The notes beneath the pieces were generated by a model. The model saw only the letters and a program-made list of their open reading frames with translations. It was not told where the DNA came from and made no database searches. Positions 16,444 to 26,218 of a stretch of DNA of 64,000 nt are shown here, in pieces; position 1 is the first letter of the stretch, and the number at the start of each line of letters is the position of its first letter. Origin of the DNA: CAWHYG01 sp963833505. Its GTDB lineage: Bacteria > Eisenbacteria > RBG-16-71-46 > CAIMUX01. Where the stretch lies: assembly GCA_963833505.1 (NCBI GenBank), contig CAWHYG010000008.1:287738-351737 (forward strand), written 5' to 3'. A program made the position numbers and the translations under genes.

Positions 16444-18273
16444 TCATCTACGTCTGGAAGGTTCCGGCGACGACGTGACGGGGGGCCATTCTTCGGAGCC
16501 CGCCGGCTCGACGATCCCGTGCCTCATGCCGGCATCGGCCCGCGCGACCACGGCTTCAACGTCCGTCGTCGCTGTCCTGGTGGGTTCGTGCGCCCGAGGC
16601 GTCAGCAGGGCCGATGGGGCCTGGCGGGCAGGCGGCGGATACTCGCGGATCTTGAGCAGGGCTTCCGACGTCGCCCGGCGGAGATGCTCCATCCGGCGTA
16701 GCACGTGGTATTCCGGCGGAGCCTGATCGAGCCTCTTGGCGAGGATCAGGCAGCCTAATCGGTGCTCCCGGTCCCCGACCGGCATCGAGATCCGAAGCGT
16801 CGTCCGGGCGTCAAACTCCCGGTCCACTGCGGAGGAGCACGACCCCGGAGCCACGCCGGTAGGCAGGGAGGACGGCCCCGGAGCTACGCCCGTGAGCAGG
16901 GATGACGCGCCGGCGCAAGCCGGAGCCGGCGCGGAGATCGCGGGACCTCGAGCCGAATCCAAGAACGCAGGTGCCGGCGCCTCGTCGCCCGTTCCGCCCT
17001 CGACCGTCAGAAGGTCCTTGCTCAGATGGACGTCTCCGAACGCTCCGTCCAGGTGGAGGTCGACGGAGTCCATCCGGAGGTGTCCCGCCGCCAACGTGAC
17101 GTGCTCCCACAACTCCTCCAGGGAGGTGGATTCCATCACGGCGACCTGAAGCCCGAGAAACGTGCGCCCGCCGGGCTCGACGCCCATGACGGCCGAGACA
17201 TCCCGGGCCCAGCCGAGGATCTTGTCGGTCGTGAGGTAGTCGATGTAACCGAGCTGGCGGATCACGACCACCATGGTCAGGCCCAGACCGATCAGGATCA
17301 GGCCCGCCACGCGATCGCTGGCCTGGACCATGATCAGCGAGACCGCGCCCAGCGTCAGGGCGAATCCGTAGAGAACCAGGACCGCGCGCCGGTGCGTGTA
17401 GCCGAGCTTCAGGAGCCGATGATGGAGGTGATCGTTGTCGGCCCGGAACAGCTCATGGCCGAGCAGGAACCTCCGGATCGCGGACCAGACGGCTTCCATG
17501 AGGGGAAGACCGAGGGCGATGATGGGGATCAGGATGGTGACGCCGGCCTGGGTGGTGATCGAGCCCAGGATGCTGAGCGCTGCCAGCATGTATCCGAGGA
17601 AATAGCTGCCGCAGTCCCCCATGAAGACGCCGGCCGGATTGAAATTGTAGCGGAGAAACCCGAGCGAGGCGCCGGCCAGGGAGGCCAGGCCCAGGCAGAC
17701 GAACTCGCTGTGCCGTAGGAGGCCCATGATCAGAAGGACCAGGGCCGAGAACACCGTGACCCCGGCGGCGAGGCCGTCGAGTCCGTCGATCAGGTTGATC
17801 GCGTTGATCACGAGCACGAACCAGAAGATGGTGATCGGCAACGAGAGGATCCCAAGCTGGAAGGTCGGGATCCAAGGCAGCATGAGGGCATGGATCCCGA
17901 TGCCGTTCGCCCACGCGATCGCCCCGGCTCCGGCCTGAACCGCGAACTTGAGACCGGGCGGCAGGCCGCGGACGTCGTCGAAGAACCCGAGCGCAAAGAC
18001 GACCAGGGCCCCGCCGAGGAGCCCGACGAGTTGCTGCGGGTCCAGAACGGGTCGGCCGCGGAGAGCGTGCCAGAGAATCTGTCCGCCGCAGATCGCGAGG
18101 AACGCCAGGAAGATGGCGATCCCGCCGATGCGGGGAACGGGTCGCTTGTGGACCTTGCGGCTGGATGGCAGATCGACCAGACCGAAATGGCGCCCCACGC
18201 GCACCACGGCCGGCGTCAAGAGCAGCGAGAGCGACAGGGCGGCCGCGAACGAAACCAATACCGACAAGAACAC
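16444..18273 (-). CDS. WecA/MraY-like polyprenyl-phosphate sugar-1-phosphate transferase with long C-terminal extension
   Basis: 609 residues. The first 330 or so are the multi-span GT4 initiator family: SRKVHKRPVPRIGG near the N-terminus, LIDGLDGLAAG (Asp-rich catalytic loop) and MGDCGSYFLGYML. These enzymes attach a sugar phosphate to undecaprenyl phosphate, the first step of a repeat-unit polysaccharide. About 270 further residues follow: a mixed alpha/beta region, then a Pro/Ala-rich linker with a tandem repeat, then a second folded-looking part. Typical WecA proteins lack this tail; it may be a regulatory domain. Neighbours include GT4, Wzi and SLBB export genes. Confidence 0.85.
   Translation of the reverse strand: MFLSVLVSFAAALSLSLLLTPAVVRVGRHFGLVDLPSSRKVHKRPVPRIGGIAIFLAFLAICGGQILWHALRGRPVLDPQQLVGLLGGALVVFALGFFDDVRGLPPGLKFAVQAGAGAIAWANGIGIHALMLPWIPTFQLGILSLPITIFWFVLVINAINLIDGLDGLAAGVTVFSALVLLIMGLLRHSEFVCLGLASLAGASLGFLRYNFNPAGVFMGDCGSYFLGYMLAALSILGSITTQAGVTILIPIIALGLPLMEAVWSAIRRFLLGHELFRADNDHLHHRLLKLGYTHRRAVLVLYGFALTLGAVSLIMVQASDRVAGLILIGLGLTMVVVIRQLGYIDYLTTDKILGWARDVSAVMGVEPGGRTFLGLQVAVMESTSLEELWEHVTLAAGHLRMDSVDLHLDGAFGDVHLSKDLLTVEGGTGDEAPAPAFLDSARGPAISAPAPACAGASSLLTGVAPGPSSLPTGVAPGSCSSAVDREFDARTTLRISMPVGDREHRLGCLILAKRLDQAPPEYHVLRRMEHLRRATSEALLKIREYPPPARQAPSALLTPRAHEPTRTATTDVEAVVARADAGMRHGIVEPAGSEEWPPVTSSPEPSRRR
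16838..16905. repeat. In-frame 33-bp tandem repeat in the wecA-like gene
   Basis: Two imperfect 33-bp units encode SLLTGVAPGPS and SLPTGVAPGSC in the disordered linker of the C-terminal extension. The unit is a multiple of three, so the frame is kept. Confidence 0.75.
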
Positions 18274-18488
18274 GAAAGCGCCCCCCCGGAAGTGAAACGA
18301 CTCCCTCGTTCCCGCAACGATCGGACCGCCCGGATCCGTGCGGCGACCATGCTTCCGTCAGTGTCGCCGCCACGGAGACAGCGCTCCGAGTGCGTCTTCC
18401 CGGACCGGACGGAAGAACGCCGAAGCGTCCCTTTTCTGCCGTCCCGACGCCCGACGGCGGACCCGGCCATTACCGAGTCCGCCCGCTT

Positions 18489-19712
18489 TCACGCCCCTCG
18501 ACCGGTGCACATTGGAATCGGTCTGCCGTCCGACCGGATCGAACGGCGGCCTTCCAAAGAATCATTCTCCGCCTGGATGAGCGCCTCTTCGGAGCTGATT
18601 CCCAGGACCTCGGAGTAGATCGACTCAAGCCGCTCTGCAATCACCCGCCAGCGATACGCCCAGGCCGTTCGCCGGCCGGCCCGGCTCAACTGCGCCCTCG
18701 CCTCGTCATCGCCGAGCAGGTTCAGCAAGGTCTGCGACCAGAGATCCGGTGACCCCGGAGGGATCAGGTATCCATCGCGATCGTGCGTCACCACGTTCCG
18801 ATAGCCTTCGATGTCCGAGGCGACCACCGGCACCCCGGCGGCCATCGCTTCCAGCAAGACCATCCCGAAGCTCTCTCGTCCCAAACTCGGTGCGCAGAAG
18901 ATGTCAGCCGATGTGAAGCACTCTAGGAGCCGCCGCCGAGGGAGACAACCCAGAAAATGCACCCGCTCGCGCAGCGGGCGGGGAACCTGGCGTTTCATGC
19001 GATCCGGTCCGGGCCCGTCTCCGACCACCAGAAGATCCACATCCGGGCACTCCTCCGCGATTCGCGGAAACGCATGGAGCAGAATCGGAAGCCCCTTTCT
19101 CGGGACCTGGGCTCCAACAAACAGCAGGTAGCGCCGTTGGTTGTGGCGAACCTGCCGCTTTCTCAAAGTCACGGCTTGAGAGAAGAAGTCGTAATCCACG
19201 CCGTTGGGGATGATTTGATAATCGCCAGGGAAGAGGCCGGTTACCGCCTTCTGGGCCGACAGGCTCACCGGCACCCGCGCCTGGGTCCGGGAAAGCAACT
19301 TCCTGAGCGGCCCCTGGAAGATCTCGAGCAGCAGATCCCGCTGGTAGTAGCTATGAAAGGTCGCGACGACGGGACACGAGGCGTGCCGGAGCGCCAGCAG
19401 CGGCAGCGTGGGCATGAGAGGATTGTGCACGTGGAGAACATCCAGATCCTCCTCGCGAAGCACCTGACGGAGGGCCGAGCCCAGGCGCCATCCCAGGCTG
19501 ATCCGGGAAAGACTTCCGTTATACCGGATCGGAAAGCTAGATCCCACCCGCCGGACCCGAGCGCCGGTCTCCGGAACGTCTCCCCGGATATTGCTGGTGA
19601 GGACGACCACGTCATGGCCGAGGTCGGTCAGCTCCTGGGAGACCGCCCGGATGTGCTCGCTCACCCCCCCCGGCTGCGGGTAGTAGAACTCGCTGAGCAT
19701 CCCGATCTTCAA
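18489..19712 (-). CDS. Glycosyltransferase family 4 (PimA-like)
   Basis: 407 residues from a TTG start that overlaps the previous stop (TTGA at 19712-19709). KIGMLSEFYYPQPGGVSEHIRAV is the acceptor-side N-terminal motif, FVGAQVPRKGLPILLHAF opens the C-terminal Rossmann domain, and GRESFGMVLLEAMAAG is the E-x7-E nucleotide-sugar motif of GT4. The proteins most like it are mannosyltransferases of the PimA group, but the sugar is not certain. It is coupled to an LpxL-like acyltransferase, so it may act on a glycolipid. Confidence 0.85.
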   Translation of the reverse strand: MKIGMLSEFYYPQPGGVSEHIRAVSQELTDLGHDVVVLTSNIRGDVPETGARVRRVGSSFPIRYNGSLSRISLGWRLGSALRQVLREEDLDVLHVHNPLMPTLPLLALRHASCPVVATFHSYYQRDLLLEIFQGPLRKLLSRTQARVPVSLSAQKAVTGLFPGDYQIIPNGVDYDFFSQAVTLRKRQVRHNQRRYLLFVGAQVPRKGLPILLHAFPRIAEECPDVDLLVVGDGPGPDRMKRQVPRPLRERVHFLGCLPRRRLLECFTSADIFCAPSLGRESFGMVLLEAMAAGVPVVASDIEGYRNVVTHDRDGYLIPPGSPDLWSQTLLNLLGDDEARAQLSRAGRRTAWAYRWRVIAERLESIYSEVLGISSEEALIQAENDSLEGRRSIRSDGRPIPMCTGRGA

Positions 19713-20629
19713 ACCGCCACCGCTCCTTTGTCCTGTGAGACCGGAGGTCCCGCGTCGTTCAGCCGGGAGAGCACGCACCACTGATCCGGGGCCTCGAGGA
19801 TTTCCTGCTCCAGAAGCCGGGCGAAGGTCTCGACCGGATCCTCCTCGGGGCCGATGGCCGAATGTACTCTGATAACATATTCGCCGTCCCGGCGCAGCAG
19901 AAACGCGGGCACGAGGGAGGCTCCGGCCCGCCGGGCCAGGCGGATGCCGGTCTCAGGCAACGCCCGCCAGCCCCCCAGAACCCACACCGCTCGCGCTCCC
20001 GATCCGAGAACGCGGTCGGCGACGAGGGCGGCGTTTCCCCCTTGGCGTAGATGTCGGAAAAGCCGCATTCCGGCGCCCGCGCCGGTGAAAACGGTGAGAC
20101 CGTCCTTCCCGCGAAGCCGCGTGCACAGCCGGGTGAGCGCCTCGGGCCGCAGCTCCTCGGCGACGACGGCGAGCCGCGGCAGTTGCGTCGCCAGCCAGCG
20201 GGCGCCCAGATCCCAGTTGCCCAGATGGCCCGTGAGCACGCAGACCGCACCAAGGGCGCGCGCCGTCTCGAGATGCTCGATGCCCTCGGCTCGGCAGGCC
20301 CGGATCAACGGCTCCGGACGGACGGCCGCGCAGACGAATTCGCCCCAGTAACGACCGTAGGAGCTGAAGACATCTTCCGGACGAGGATCAGCCGCGCCGC
20401 GTCCCGGAAGGAGTGGGCGGTGCCTGGGCGAACGGGGCGGGACTTCAGCTCGCCGAGCCCTCTCGATCTGGGCCAGGTTGTCGGCCACCACGGCGCGGGC
20501 CGGGGCGAACCGCGCCGCCAGTCGTCCGCCGGCGGCGGCGCCTGCGATCGTCCAGCGTTGCGGGAGGATCCTGGCCAGGATGGATCCGCTCCAGAGCAGG
20601 GCCAGGAATCCGAGCGACGCTTCGGTCAT
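19709..20629 (-). CDS. LpxL/HtrB-like lysophospholipid acyltransferase
   Basis: 306 residues. The catalytic motif is HLGNWDLG (H-x4-D) in VLTGHLGNWDLGARWL. ALVADRVLGSGARAVWVLGGW is the second conserved block, and ARRAGASLVPAFLLRRDGEYVIRV the third. The N-terminus has a hydrophobic membrane-association segment. The family transfers an acyl chain to lipid A or a glycosylated phospholipid (as PatA acylates PIM). Coupling to a PimA-like transferase argues for an acylated glycolipid product, which is inference. Confidence 0.82.
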   Translation of the reverse strand: MTEASLGFLALLWSGSILARILPQRWTIAGAAAGGRLAARFAPARAVVADNLAQIERARRAEVPPRSPRHRPLLPGRGAADPRPEDVFSSYGRYWGEFVCAAVRPEPLIRACRAEGIEHLETARALGAVCVLTGHLGNWDLGARWLATQLPRLAVVAEELRPEALTRLCTRLRGKDGLTVFTGAGAGMRLFRHLRQGGNAALVADRVLGSGARAVWVLGGWRALPETGIRLARRAGASLVPAFLLRRDGEYVIRVHSAIGPEEDPVETFARLLEQEILEAPDQWCVLSRLNDAGPPVSQDKGAVAV

Positions 20630-20659
20630 TCCATTTCTTCTTGGGGTTCGGAGGCCCGG

Positions 20660-22438
20660 TCAGCGGACCCCGGCGAAGTCCCTGACGCCCGACTTTGTCC
20701 AGCGAAGCCGGATCTCCGCCTGCCAGCCGCTGCCGGACCAGTCGCCCGTCCGGATGACCCGGGCGACGTTCACCACCGTGTCGAAACGCCCCGGGACGAA
20801 AACCCTCCAACCGGGCCGGCTCCAGCTCAACATGGGGATCCGCTCGGTCTGCACGAGGCCGGTGATCCACCCCTTATCCTTCTTCTCCAGGCCGATGAAT
20901 CCGAGCTGCGTGCCGCGCAACCCGTTGATCACGCCCCAGCGCACCTGCTGAAACGACGCCTGGACCGTCCCCCAGCCGTCGCGCGGGGGCAGGGTCACGA
21001 CCAAATGCAGCGCGTCGGCGTTCGGCCCGGCCCAATCGCCGATGATCTCGCCCGACTCCACGAAGGACCGGAGCAGGCTCCCGTCCTTGTGGAAGTAGAC
21101 TTCGGGATCGAGGTGGGCGTATTCCGCTTCCAAGTCAGCGCCGGACCATCCGGCCGGATCGGACCAGTGCCCTCCGGCCAGCTCGGCGAAGCTCGAGATG
21201 TCGGAGTCCGGTCCCAGCTTCGCCGCGTCTCCGCTGACCAGACGGTTGAGCAGGAACTCGCCGTAGAAGGTGAAGGGCGCGACGTCGTAGCGGAGGTCGC
21301 CGCCCAGGATCTTCTTGTCATCGGCGCCGAACCGGTCGTAGATGTCCTGCGTCATGGCTACGATAAAGCCGACCGGATTCAGGTAGCCCAGGTCGATGCC
21401 GCGCCCTCCCCAGGCGGCCGCCTCGTAGGCGCCGAAATGCAGATTGTGGCGAAGCGCGAGCTCGATGCGGTGCCCCGCGAAATAGGAGTCTCCGGTCGTC
21501 GAATCGGGGACGCTCCGGCCCGCGGTCGGCGTCCTGGCGCGATTCACCTGGGCGAACAGGGACGCCACGGTCAGGACCGACGTCCGGATCCGCAGGCTCA
21601 CTCCATCCAGAGGGAAGGCGTTCTCGCTCAGGAAAAGCGTTCCCCACCGCCCCGGCCCCCAGTGCCGGTCCTCGCGGCCCAGGCGCAGGTCTCCCCATCC
21701 CCAATCGACGCCGAGAACGGCGCGGTCGTTGCGCGCGCTCGGGGCCTCCAGGATGTCATGCGTGGTCGGAGGGAAATTGTCCACCCAATGCGACGACCCG
21801 GGATCGGGCGTGAGCCGGCTGTAGTCCTCATAGCTCCGCCATTCGACCAGGAGCTTCTTCAGGATCGTGGCGTTGAAAAACAGGAACGCCGCCCCGTTCT
21901 CGCGCGATCGGCGATCCAGATTCGCCAGGGAATCCAGCCCGGTGGCCGCCCCGTAGTACTGGAAGGAGACGCCTCCCTCAAGACGGACGGGTGCCGAGAA
22001 CCACGTGCTGTCTTCCCCGGCCCGACCGGGTGAAGAACCGGCCGGCGTAGGCAGCCCCGAGGCTGTCCGGACCCGGCCGGGTGAAGAACCGGCCGGCGTG
22101 GGCGCTGAGCCATCCCCTCCCGGCATCTCGCCGTCCAGGTCCGCTTCAAGATCGCGCTTCAGGCGCTCAAGGCGGAGGCGGTCCTTCGGCGCCAGCGGAC
22201 GCTCCCGATCCCGCGCCTCGATCGCCTCCAGGGCCCGGCGAGCCTCGCGCCGCGTGATCGGCAGGATCTCCAGGTTCCCGTTCCAGAAACCCAGCGAACG
22301 GAAGTGCTCGAGCTCGTCGTAGACCGGGCTGTCGAGGGGAACGCTCAGACCTTCCTGCGCCGCCGCCCTCCGCCCGACCGTCAGTCCAACCGCCAGAAAC
22401 AGGGGGAAAAGAACCGACAGGATCGTCCTTCGGCGCAA
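20660..22438 (-). CDS. Wzi-family outer-membrane capsule assembly protein
   Basis: 592 residues with a signal peptide (MRRRTILSVLFPLFLAVGLTVG, cleaved near AAAQ). An N-terminal helical segment (VYDELEHFRSLGFWNG) is followed by a long series of alternating strands with many aromatic ends, as in the 18-strand barrel of Wzi. GREDRHWGPGRWGTLFLSENA is a conserved family patch. Wzi binds and anchors exported capsule on the outer face. Between the helical part and the barrel is a repeated PTPAGSSPGR segment. The SLBB export gene is divergent, 164 bp away. Confidence 0.8.
   Translation of the reverse strand: MRRRTILSVLFPLFLAVGLTVGRRAAAQEGLSVPLDSPVYDELEHFRSLGFWNGNLEILPITRREARRALEAIEARDRERPLAPKDRLRLERLKRDLEADLDGEMPGGDGSAPTPAGSSPGRVRTASGLPTPAGSSPGRAGEDSTWFSAPVRLEGGVSFQYYGAATGLDSLANLDRRSRENGAAFLFFNATILKKLLVEWRSYEDYSRLTPDPGSSHWVDNFPPTTHDILEAPSARNDRAVLGVDWGWGDLRLGREDRHWGPGRWGTLFLSENAFPLDGVSLRIRTSVLTVASLFAQVNRARTPTAGRSVPDSTTGDSYFAGHRIELALRHNLHFGAYEAAAWGGRGIDLGYLNPVGFIVAMTQDIYDRFGADDKKILGGDLRYDVAPFTFYGEFLLNRLVSGDAAKLGPDSDISSFAELAGGHWSDPAGWSGADLEAEYAHLDPEVYFHKDGSLLRSFVESGEIIGDWAGPNADALHLVVTLPPRDGWGTVQASFQQVRWGVINGLRGTQLGFIGLEKKDKGWITGLVQTERIPMLSWSRPGWRVFVPGRFDTVVNVARVIRTGDWSGSGWQAEIRLRWTKSGVRDFAGVR
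22026..22103. repeat. In-frame 51-bp tandem repeat in the Wzi gene
   Basis: A nearly identical 27-base core starts at 22026 and again at 22077, a period of 51 bp (17 codons), and encodes PTPAGSSPGR twice. It lies in a linker before the barrel. Confidence 0.78.
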
Positions 22439-22602
22439 TCCGGGTCCTCCCGCGCGGGGTGAAAGTCATGCCGCAACCGAAGGCGATCTTAGAAAACGGC
22501 TCCGGCGGGCACAACCGCATTCCCCTGGTTCTGATCCATGTCCGACGACGGGTACGGCTTTTCCCTTGCGGTTGCCTTTCCGGCCATGCTAGAAGGTCCG
22601 GA

Positions 22603-24945
22603 ATGTTGATCTCCGCACCCCCGTCCGGCCGCAAAGCCGCGATCGTGTTTTTGGCCGCGGTCGTGGTTCTCCTGGTCTCCGCGCTTTCCGCCCGCGCCCA
22701 GGTGACGGACGAGATGCTCCAGAAGGCCTCGGAGAAAACGGGACTGAGCAAAGACGAGCTGCTGCGGATGTACCAGTCCGGAGCGATCGCGATCCCCGCG
22801 CCGGCCGAATCCGCGCAGGTTGCTCCAGGACGGAGCGACACGCTTCTCCCCGGGCTGCCGGTCCTGAAGGCGCCGCCGCCGCCGGTCCGGCACGTCCAGT
22901 CCGGAACCCCGGCCCTGTTCGGAGCTGATTTCTTCAAGCTCCAGCCGGGGGTTTTCACCCAAAGCTCGTTCGGGCCTGTTCCCGAGGATTACGTGATCGG
23001 GCCGGGCGACCAGATCTTCGTCGACGTGTGGGGAGAGGTGGAGTTCCGCGTCGAGCGCGTGGTCGACCGCGACGGCAGCATCATCCTGCCGAAGGGAGGT
23101 ATGGTCGTCTGCGCGGGGCTCACGCTGGCCGAGCTGAAGCGCTCGGTGCGCGAGCACCTGGCCGCCGCCTATTCCGGAATCTCGCTCGATCCGGAGAAGG
23201 GCAACACGTTCCTCGACGTGTCGCTCGGCAAGCTCCGGGCCATCCGCGTCTACGTGATCGGAGACGCAGTCCAGCCGGGCGCCTATGACTTGAGCTCCAT
23301 GGCGACGATCTTCACCGCGATCTACGCGGCCGGGGGGCCATCCGACACCGGCTCCATGCGGGACATCCGGCTGGTCCGGGGCAATCAGGTGGTCGCCCAT
23401 CTCGACTTCTACGCCTATCTGCTGCAAGGAGACCGCAGCAACGACGTGATCCTCCGCGAGTACGACACGGTCTTCATCCCGCCTCGCGGCCCCACGGTCG
23501 AGCTTTCGGGCGAGGTCCGGCGCCCGCTCCGATTCGAGCTCAAGAGCGGGGAAGACCTCGTGGATCTCGTGCGATTCGGAAGCGGCTTCACCGCCACCGC
23601 GGCCACCGGAGTCCTTCACATCCTGCGGACGCTTCCACCCGCCGAGCGGCTTCCGGGGCAACCCGACCGGGTCCAGGTCGATGTGCTCATGGATCCGGGC
23701 TCGGGAAAGCCCCGGGACTCCACGCAGGCGTCGCTGCTGGACGGGGACGTCGTTCGGGTCGACGCGATCACCAACCGGATGGACAACTGGGTGCAGATCA
23801 AGGGCGCGGTCAAGCAGCCGGGCCGCTATGAGTATGTCGACGGGATGGACGTGGCCGCCCTCATCGCTCTGGCCGGGCAGACCTGGCCCGATCGGCTGGG
23901 CGCAAGGGGCATCATCGATCGCAACCTTCCGGACGGAAGGCGGGTGACGCTGCGTTTCCCGCTGGACGACGTGCTCTCGGGAAAGCAGATCGTTCCAGTC
24001 TCGCCGATGGACAGCGTGCAGGTCTTCTCCCGGTGGGACATCGAGGATCGGTTCACCGTCAGCATCACCGGACAGGTCCGCCATCCGCAAACCACCGAGT
24101 ACCGCGAGCAGATGACACTGGCGGATCTGATGTTGAAAGCCGGCGGGCTTCTCGAGAGCGCCGACCAGGTTCAAGCCGAGGTCTCGCGGCTCCGGCTGGA
24201 GGCCGTCGAAAGCCAGGACGAATCCAAACCGCCGGGCCAGACCGTCGACCTGATCGAGGTGCCTCTCGGCGCGGACTGGCTGCAGGATGCCAGGGGATTT
24301 GCGCTCGAACCGCATGACCAGGTCGCGATCCGCCAGCTCCCCTGGTGGCAGATCCCCCAGACGGTCATCCTGACGGGCGAGGAGCTGTATGCGGGGGTCT
24401 ATACCTTGCAGAACGACAAGGAGACCCTCTCCGACGTCCTCGTTCGCGCCAAGGGCCTCAAGCCGACGGCCTTCCTGGCCGGGGCGCACATCATCCGCAA
24501 GAAGGACTCGGTCGGGAACATCGCCATCGATCTCCAGTGCGCGCTGGACCATCCCCACCAGGAGTGCGACCCCATGCTCGTGGCCGGAGATTCGATCAAC
24601 GTTCCGACGCAACCGCAAACGGTCAAGGTCACGGGGGCGGTCGGGCATCCGACCAGCATCCCGTTCCAGGACGGTCGCTCCCTGAGCTTCTACGTGAACC
24701 ACGCCGGCGGCTACGCGGAGGGAGCCAATCGCTGGAAGACCCAGGTGATCTATCCGAACGGGATGAGCCGGAACATCCGGCGCTTCTGGCGGGATCCGTC
24801 CGTCGAGCCGGGCTCCACGATCCTGGTGCCGGTCCTGATCGGCCAGAAGAAGGACCACCTCGAAACGGCCGAGAAGATCCTCTCCATCATCGCGAGCGCG
24901 GCCACCACCTACCTCGTCATCGATCGGACGCTGCCGGCGAAGTAG
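22603..24945 (+). CDS. Wza-like polysaccharide export protein with multiple SLBB domains
   Basis: 780 residues from the ATG at 22603 (AGAAGG ahead), with a signal peptide ending near ALSARAQ. EDYVIGPGDQIFVDVWGEVEF is the poly-export domain (residues about 130-230). It is followed by at least five SLBB repeats, recognised by recurring patterns such as VYVIGDAVQPGAYDLSSMAT, VQIKGAVKQPGRYEYVDGMD, VSITGQVRHPQTTEYREQMT and VKVTGAVGHPTSIPFQDGRS. The family forms the outer-membrane exit channel for capsule or exopolysaccharide. It lacks an obvious lipobox Cys. Its 3' end overlaps the convergent modC end by 29 bp. Confidence 0.88.
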   Translation: MLISAPPSGRKAAIVFLAAVVVLLVSALSARAQVTDEMLQKASEKTGLSKDELLRMYQSGAIAIPAPAESAQVAPGRSDTLLPGLPVLKAPPPPVRHVQSGTPALFGADFFKLQPGVFTQSSFGPVPEDYVIGPGDQIFVDVWGEVEFRVERVVDRDGSIILPKGGMVVCAGLTLAELKRSVREHLAAAYSGISLDPEKGNTFLDVSLGKLRAIRVYVIGDAVQPGAYDLSSMATIFTAIYAAGGPSDTGSMRDIRLVRGNQVVAHLDFYAYLLQGDRSNDVILREYDTVFIPPRGPTVELSGEVRRPLRFELKSGEDLVDLVRFGSGFTATAATGVLHILRTLPPAERLPGQPDRVQVDVLMDPGSGKPRDSTQASLLDGDVVRVDAITNRMDNWVQIKGAVKQPGRYEYVDGMDVAALIALAGQTWPDRLGARGIIDRNLPDGRRVTLRFPLDDVLSGKQIVPVSPMDSVQVFSRWDIEDRFTVSITGQVRHPQTTEYREQMTLADLMLKAGGLLESADQVQAEVSRLRLEAVESQDESKPPGQTVDLIEVPLGADWLQDARGFALEPHDQVAIRQLPWWQIPQTVILTGEELYAGVYTLQNDKETLSDVLVRAKGLKPTAFLAGAHIIRKKDSVGNIAIDLQCALDHPHQECDPMLVAGDSINVPTQPQTVKVTGAVGHPTSIPFQDGRSLSFYVNHAGGYAEGANRWKTQVIYPNGMSRNIRRFWRDPSVEPGSTILVPVLIGQKKDHLETAEKILSIIASAATTYLVIDRTLPAK

Positions 24946-26218
24946 CCGCGTTCCAGGACTCCGACCGCACCTGGATCGCCAGCGCCTTGATCCTGGCCCG
25001 GACGCGCCGCCCCGGAGCGAGGGCCAGCTCCTGCACGGCCGGGCGCGTCACGGACGCGGCCAACGGGACCCCGGCATCCAGCTCCACGACGAAGGCCAGA
25101 CCGATCGGACGGACCGAAACCACGGTTGCGGGCAGCTCGTTCCGCGCGCTGGCGACTTCGTGACCGTCGCGGGCGTCTCCGCCGGCTGAAAGCAGGTCGA
25201 CCTCCTCGGACCGGATCGAGATCACGACGGGCGTGCCCGGGTTCAGGCTGCCAACCGCGTGGAGCGCGATGGGCCCGGCGATCACCCGCATGACGCCTGC
25301 TTCCCTCGCCTGGACGAACCCATGAAGGATGGTTCCGGTCCCGACGAAGGAAGACACTTCGGGACTGGAGGGACGGCGGAAGACCTCTTCCGCCGGGCCG
25401 GTCTGCGCGATCCGCCCGCCCAGAAGCACCGCCAGCGTGCCTCCGAGCATCGCGGCCTCGGCGCGATCATGCGTGACCCAGACGGCGGGACGCGACCGCG
25501 CGGCAAGCTCGCGGCGGACCTCGGACAGCAGCGCATCACGGGATGGGGGATCGAGCGCGGCCAGGGGCTCGTCGAGCAAGAGGAGAGCCGGTCGTCGCAC
25601 GAAGGCGCGAGCCAATCCGACCCTCCGCTGTTCGCCGCCGGAAAGCCGCTCGACCGCCGCTTCGGCCAGCGCAGCGGCTCCCCATCGCTCCAGCTCGGCC
25701 AGGGCACCGGCTCGCCGCGCCGCTCGCGAGAGACGCGGCCGGACCGCGCCCAGCGGAAAGGCCACGTTCTCGCGCACGTTCCGATGCGGAAACAGGAGCG
25801 GATCCTGGAGACACACGCCGACGGACCGGGCATGAGGCGGGACGAAGCGGCGGGCTCCGGGATCGCCGCCGACCCAGACGTCTCCGCCCAGGCGGATCGA
25901 GCCCTTTTCCGGAACCGCGAGCCCGGACAGCGCGCGCAGGAACATGGATTTCCCTGCGCCCGAGGGACCAAGCAGGACGAGAGGCCAGATCCGGCACGAG
26001 AGGTCGACCTCGAGCCGAAAGGTCCCGGCCGTGACCACCAGTCCCTCGACCGCCAGCTCCGGCGCGACGGACGCGTCGGTTTCACGGGCGTTGTCCGGCG
26101 GGCACGCTGCGGCGTCCGGCGAACGCGCTGCTGCGGCGTCCGGCGACGGACCCGTGGTCACGGGTTCGCGCCCCTCGCGGTGCTCAGGCCGGGCGTGGAT
26201 CGGATCCTCGGCGTTCAT
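24917..26218 (-). CDS. modC: Molybdate ABC transporter ATPase
   Basis: 433 residues. Walker A GPSGAGKSMFLRAL, signature LSGGEQRRVGLARAF and Walker B LLLLDEPLAALDPPSRD are intact, followed by the switch His in VWVTHDRAEA. The C-terminal 150 residues include a MOP-like beta barrel (NELPATVVSVRPIGLAFVVELDAG). About 60 residues of disordered, repeat-bearing sequence precede the ATPase domain, which is unusual. The ATG at 26218 sits on a duplicated stop/start junction with modB. The product powers molybdate uptake with ModA and ModB. Confidence 0.88.
   Translation of the reverse strand: MNAEDPIHARPEHREGREPVTTGPSPDAAAARSPDAAACPPDNARETDASVAPELAVEGLVVTAGTFRLEVDLSCRIWPLVLLGPSGAGKSMFLRALSGLAVPEKGSIRLGGDVWVGGDPGARRFVPPHARSVGVCLQDPLLFPHRNVRENVAFPLGAVRPRLSRAARRAGALAELERWGAAALAEAAVERLSGGEQRRVGLARAFVRRPALLLLDEPLAALDPPSRDALLSEVRRELAARSRPAVWVTHDRAEAAMLGGTLAVLLGGRIAQTGPAEEVFRRPSSPEVSSFVGTGTILHGFVQAREAGVMRVIAGPIALHAVGSLNPGTPVVISIRSEEVDLLSAGGDARDGHEVASARNELPATVVSVRPIGLAFVVELDAGVPLAASVTRPAVQELALAPGRRVRARIKALAIQVRSESWNAATSPAASDR
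26107..26146. repeat. In-frame 24-bp tandem repeat near the modC N-terminus
   Basis: A perfect 16-base word begins at 26107 and again at 26131 (period 24 bp, 8 codons). It encodes SPDAAAA and SPDAAAC in the extra N-terminal segment of ModC. Confidence 0.7.

Noticed and set aside
22489..24858. A minus-strand open frame of 789 codons opposite the SLBB protein
   Set aside because: Shadow of the export gene; no start context or motif.
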